64,000 bases of DNA from Saprospiraceae bacterium UBA6168 (GTDB lineage Bacteria > Bacteroidota > Bacteroidia > Chitinophagales > Saprospiraceae): positions 50,851 through 114,850 of the forward strand of contig DIUC01000033.1 in NCBI GenBank assembly GCA_002435785.1, read 5' to 3'. Below the pieces are notes generated by a model that ran no database searches, was not told the origin of the DNA, and was given only the letters and a program-made list of their open reading frames with translations. The first letter of the stretch is position 1; each line of letters starts with the position of its first letter. Below are positions 61,316-64,000 of this stretch, piece by piece. The position numbers were made by a program, and so were the translations under genes.

Positions 61316-61348
61316 AAAACTCAAAACCCGATACTCAAAACTAAATCA
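61316..61348. repeat. ACTCAAAAC-word tract between convergent genes
   Basis: CAAAACTCAAAACCCGATAC followed by CTCAAAACTAAATCA: the word ACTCAAAAC occurs twice just before the ABC-F stop codon. Another junction repeat of the window's recurring type. Confidence 0.45.
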
Positions 61349-63244
61349 CCCCAGCGCTTCCTGCGCTTCCATCCATTCCGTCATGGCAGCTTCAAGTTCG
61401 TTTTTCATCTTGGCATACTCGTCCATCACCTTCTGGCTGTTGGGCTTTTGGTAAAAATCGGGGAGTGCCATTTGGCTCTCCACGTCCGAGATTTTGGCTT
61501 CCAATTGCTCGACTCTCTTTTCGGCGTGGGAAAGGTGGCGCTGCATGTTTTTGCGCTCCTCGTTGTTCAAAACCTTGTGCTGGCCATTGGTGGTAGAAGC
61601 CACTTTGGTGGCTAATTCCACGTCCCGCATATTGTCGAGTTTGCGTTTTTCGAGGAAGTAGTTGATGTCGCCGAGGTAGGTGTGAAGCTTTTTGTCCCGG
61701 AACTCGACCGTGATTTCGGCCAGGTCGGAGAGGAAGTCCCGGTCGTGGGAAACGACGAGGAGGGTGCCTGTATAACTCATCAAAGAGGCTTTTAGCACCT
61801 CCTTCGAGAGCATGTCCAAGTGGTTGGTAGGCTCATCGAGCACCAATAAATTGATGGGTCGCAGCAGCAGGCAAGCCATCGCCAAGCGGGCACGCTCACC
61901 GCCTGACAGAACGGAAACCTTCTTGTCTTGGTCTTCGCCGCTAAACAGGAACGAGCCGAGGATATTGCGCAATTTGGTGCGCATCTCCGGCGGCGAGTGG
62001 TTTTCCATGGTTTCCAGCAGCGTTATTTTCGGGTCGAGCGCCTCGGCCTGGTTCTGGGCGTAGTAGCCGATATGCACGTTGTGGCCGAGCTTGACCTCCC
62101 CGGAAGTGGGTTGCAGGTGGTTGACTATCATCTTCGCAAGAGTCGTTTTGCCCATGCCGTTTTGTCCTACGAAGGCGATGCGCTGCCCCCGTTCAATGGT
62201 CAGCTCCACGTTGTTCAGTACATGAAGGCTGCCGTAACTTTTGCTCAAATTCTTCACCTCGGCTGCAATTACGCCGCTTCGTGGCGGCTCCGGGAATCGG
62301 ATGTTCATCGTAGAAGTGTCCACGTCTTCTATTTCGATTCGGTCCATTTTGTCGAGCCGTTTCTGCATGGATTGCGCCAGCGAGGTCTTGGTGGCCTTGG
62401 CCATGAACCGGTTGATGGTCTTCTCCATCTGGTCAATCACCTTCTGTTGGTTGTTGGCGGCAGCGGTCATTTTCTCCCGCCGTTCGGTGCGCAGTTCCAC
62501 GTACCGGGAGTAGTTGGCCTTGTATTCGTAAACCTTGCCTAGCTCGATTTCGATGGTGCGTTTCGTGACGTTGTCCAAGAAGGTTTTATCGTGCGAAATG
62601 ACGATAACCGAGCCTTCGTAAGACTGTAGGAACTCCTCCAACCAGAGGATGGATTCGATGTCCAAGTGGTTGGTAGGCTCATCCAAAAGAAGGAAGTCGG
62701 GGCGCTGGAGCAGCATTTTGGCCAACTCGATACGCATCTGCCAGCCACCGCTGAACTCGTCGGTGAGGCGAGTGAAATCGGTTTGCTTGAAGCCGAGGCC
62801 CTTCAGTATTTTCTCTGCTTCTGCCTGTGTGTTCACCCCATCCAGCATGTGGTAATGGTGGTCGAGGTCGGACATTTCGTTCAGCAAATCCATGTACGCA
62901 TCGGTCTCGTAGTCGGTGCGGGTCTCCAATTCCTTGTGGATTTCGGCGAGGCGCTGCTCAATGCGCTTGGTTTCGTCAAACGCCGTCATCGTCTCGTCCA
63001 TCACGGTTTTGCCTTTTGGTATGCTCATCTCTTGGTGCAAAAAACCGAGCGTGGATGCTGTTGGCCGCTGGATGTTCCCTTCATCTGGGCGGACGTTGCC
63101 AGCAATGACCTTGAGCAAAGTGGACTTTCCGGCACCGTTTCGACCCACCAAACCGATGCGCTCTTTGTCACCAATGGTAAAACTGATATGGTCGAGGAGG
63201 GTACGGTCTCCGTATTTAATGAAAATATTTGCGGCTGTTAGCAT
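61346..63244 (-). CDS. ABC-F family ATPase (EttA/Uup-like)
   Basis: A 632-residue soluble protein with two ATPase cassettes: Walker A GRNGAGKSTLL and GQNGMGKTTLA, signatures EFSGGWQMRIELA and LSGGERARLAMA, Walker B LLLDEPTNHLD and LVLDEPTNHLD. The linker between cassettes (residues ~240-320) is the charged P-site tRNA-interaction motif of ABC-F factors, and a C-terminal coiled coil (KRVEQLEAKISDVE) is present. It should act on the ribosome rather than in transport. The Met at 63244 is chosen; 52 upstream codons include the repeat-derived TIQQFNNQ. TACCTTTG box at 63284-63277. Confidence 0.93.
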   Translation of the reverse strand: MLTAANIFIKYGDRTLLDHISFTIGDKERIGLVGRNGAGKSTLLKVIAGNVRPDEGNIQRPTASTLGFLHQEMSIPKGKTVMDETMTAFDETKRIEQRLAEIHKELETRTDYETDAYMDLLNEMSDLDHHYHMLDGVNTQAEAEKILKGLGFKQTDFTRLTDEFSGGWQMRIELAKMLLQRPDFLLLDEPTNHLDIESILWLEEFLQSYEGSVIVISHDKTFLDNVTKRTIEIELGKVYEYKANYSRYVELRTERREKMTAAANNQQKVIDQMEKTINRFMAKATKTSLAQSMQKRLDKMDRIEIEDVDTSTMNIRFPEPPRSGVIAAEVKNLSKSYGSLHVLNNVELTIERGQRIAFVGQNGMGKTTLAKMIVNHLQPTSGEVKLGHNVHIGYYAQNQAEALDPKITLLETMENHSPPEMRTKLRNILGSFLFSGEDQDKKVSVLSGGERARLAMACLLLRPINLLVLDEPTNHLDMLSKEVLKASLMSYTGTLLVVSHDRDFLSDLAEITVEFRDKKLHTYLGDINYFLEKRKLDNMRDVELATKVASTTNGQHKVLNNEERKNMQRHLSHAEKRVEQLEAKISDVESQMALPDFYQKPNSQKVMDEYAKMKNELEAAMTEWMEAQEALG

Positions 63245-63276
63245 TGATAATTCTGAATCGTTATTTTTTAAGGGCG

Positions 63277-63284
63277 CAAAGGTA
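63277..63284 (-). promoter_or_regulatory. -7 box TACCTTTG for the ABC-F gene
   Basis: Minus-strand exact TAnnTTTG, 33 bp before the ATG at 63244; its position supports the downstream start over the longer frame. No TTG at -33 spacing. Confidence 0.5.
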
Positions 63285-63300
63285 GGGGGAAAGATTGCTT

Positions 63301-63325
63301 GATTGTTGAATTGTTGTATTGTTTT
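63301..63325. repeat. ATTGTTG-type repeat between genes
   Basis: GATTGTTGAATTGTTGTATT, matching 1230-1250 almost exactly, lies immediately after the stop codon of the metallo-hydrolase gene and upstream of the ABC-F promoter box. Confidence 0.7.
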
Positions 63326-64000
63326 TATGTAGGCAAAGTATCTACGAACTTCTCCCTGACGACCACCCGCCCATTTTCGCTTCGCAAAAGCGTGGCGCAA
63401 GCCGCCGTCGGGTCGTGCTCAAATATCAGCCGCCAGTCGTTGGCCACGGCATTTTCGAGCAGCCAAGCTTTTTCCTCCAACGTTACCAATGGCCGGATGT
63501 CGTAGGCCATGACCCAGGGCATATTTAGGTGGAAGCTGGATGGCATGGCGTCCGCACAATACACAAAATGTCCCTGTGGGGTAGTTATATGCAATGACAT
63601 CATCGCATCGGTATGCCCGTGGGTGAAGTGCACTTGAATGCCGGGAAGCCATTCGAGCATATCTCGCTGAACATCAATGAATTGTATCCGGCCCGCCTCC
63701 TTTAGCGGCACAAAGTTTTCTTTCAGAAATGACGCTTTTTCCTTTTCGTTGGGGTTCATGGCGGTTGCCCATTGCGGCTCATTTGACCAGTAAACTGCGT
63801 TAGGAAATGTAGGAACAAGCTTCCCGTTTTTATCCAGTATCACCCCGCCACCACAATGGTCGAAGTGCAAGTGCGTGAGGAAAACATCCGTGATTTCTTC
63901 CGGGGAAATACCGTGCTCGGCCAGCGAGGGTAGGGGGGACACAGGCCCTATTGGCTCAAAAAAGCTGCGCCATTTGGCATCTTGCTTGTCGCCGATGCTG
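63325..64000 (-). CDS. MBL-fold metallo-hydrolase, 5' end outside window
   Basis: The frame continues without a stop to the window edge, reading SIGDKQDAKWRSFFEP then into SLAEHGISPEEITDV; so the true start lies beyond 64000 and the internal GTG at 63942 is not the start. The zinc motif THLHFDHCGG, then THGHTDAM, CADAMPSS and the late His in FEHDPTA identify the metallo-beta-lactamase fold. At least 224 residues are present. It resembles quorum-quenching lactonase/hydrolase-type members, but the substrate is unknown. Confidence 0.9.
   Translation of the reverse strand, partial: SIGDKQDAKWRSFFEPIGPVSPLPSLAEHGISPEEITDVFLTHLHFDHCGGGVILDKNGKLVPTFPNAVYWSNEPQWATAMNPNEKEKASFLKENFVPLKEAGRIQFIDVQRDMLEWLPGIQVHFTHGHTDAMMSLHITTPQGHFVYCADAMPSSFHLNMPWVMAYDIRPLVTLEEKAWLLENAVANDWRLIFEHDPTAACATLLRSENGRVVVREKFVDTLPT

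Overview
This window comes from a member of the phylum Bacteroidota, most likely the Saprospiria or a related environmental lineage; the class-level placement is inference. The evidence is: type IX secretion C-terminal sorting domains of both kinds (type A at 15484-18027 and 37389-42500, type B at 42945-46064), promoters with the Bacteroidota -7 box TAnnTTTG, a near absence of Shine-Dalgarno sequences, many lipoproteins with a Cys after a short hydrophobic leader, and typical families (DUF6134-like, DUF4340, CotH, Rcp1-type response regulators, OmpA with thrombospondin type 3 repeats, HD-DUF5706). No rRNA, tRNA, transposase, integrase or CRISPR array was found.

Layout. 1-5.7 kb: a Gfo/Idh/MocA oxidoreductase, a family 2 glycosyltransferase, and a plus-strand run of SDR, DUF6134-like protein, epimerase and alpha/beta hydrolase. 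5.8-11.3 kb: thrS, then a zeta-type toxin module bracketed by a 19-bp direct repeat, a 21-bp minisatellite and a CotH protein. 11.3-18 kb: OmpA/TSP3 protein, HD + Pycsar-effector-like membrane protein, a TPR/ST7-like protein and a secreted Asp-box propeller. 18-25 kb: DUF4340 protein, alpha-glucan phosphorylase, lipoprotein, di-haem cytochrome peroxidase, threonine aldolase and a broken Uma2 gene. 25-34.5 kb: alaS, M23 peptidase, CapA, a lipoprotein, M28 peptidase, a predicted small RNA and a polyprenyl synthase. 34.7-37.2 kb: a response regulator and a hybrid sensor with a degenerate kinase core. 37.4-46 kb: two giant type IX secreted proteins. 46-54.3 kb: biotin carboxylase, MltA, a barrel protein, a GH3-like/serine hydrolase fusion lipoprotein and an M42 peptidase. 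54.7-64 kb: a C39-peptidase ABC exporter with its HlyD adaptor, DUF5691 protein, dapB, ABC-F and a truncated metallo-beta-lactamase-fold gene.

Most of this is chromosomal housekeeping mixed with surface and secretion functions; no large genomic island is visible. The unusual part is between and inside genes. Many junctions carry short, internally repetitive words (for example CAACAATCCAACAATCC, CTCATCCCTCATTCC, AATTTCCC). Some of these words lie in frame inside essential genes such as alaS. Several larger intergenic inverted repeats and 21-bp-period repeats also occur.

The strongest functional leads are: the HD-PycTM-like protein without a nearby cyclase; the toxin module that appears to have split the thrS terminator; three proteins keeping a domain fold whose catalytic residues are lost (sensor kinase, second GH-A unit, GH3-like domain); a candidate ~150-nt small RNA with its own promoter and UUCG-loop terminator; and an intrinsic terminator lying over the first codons of the CapA gene.
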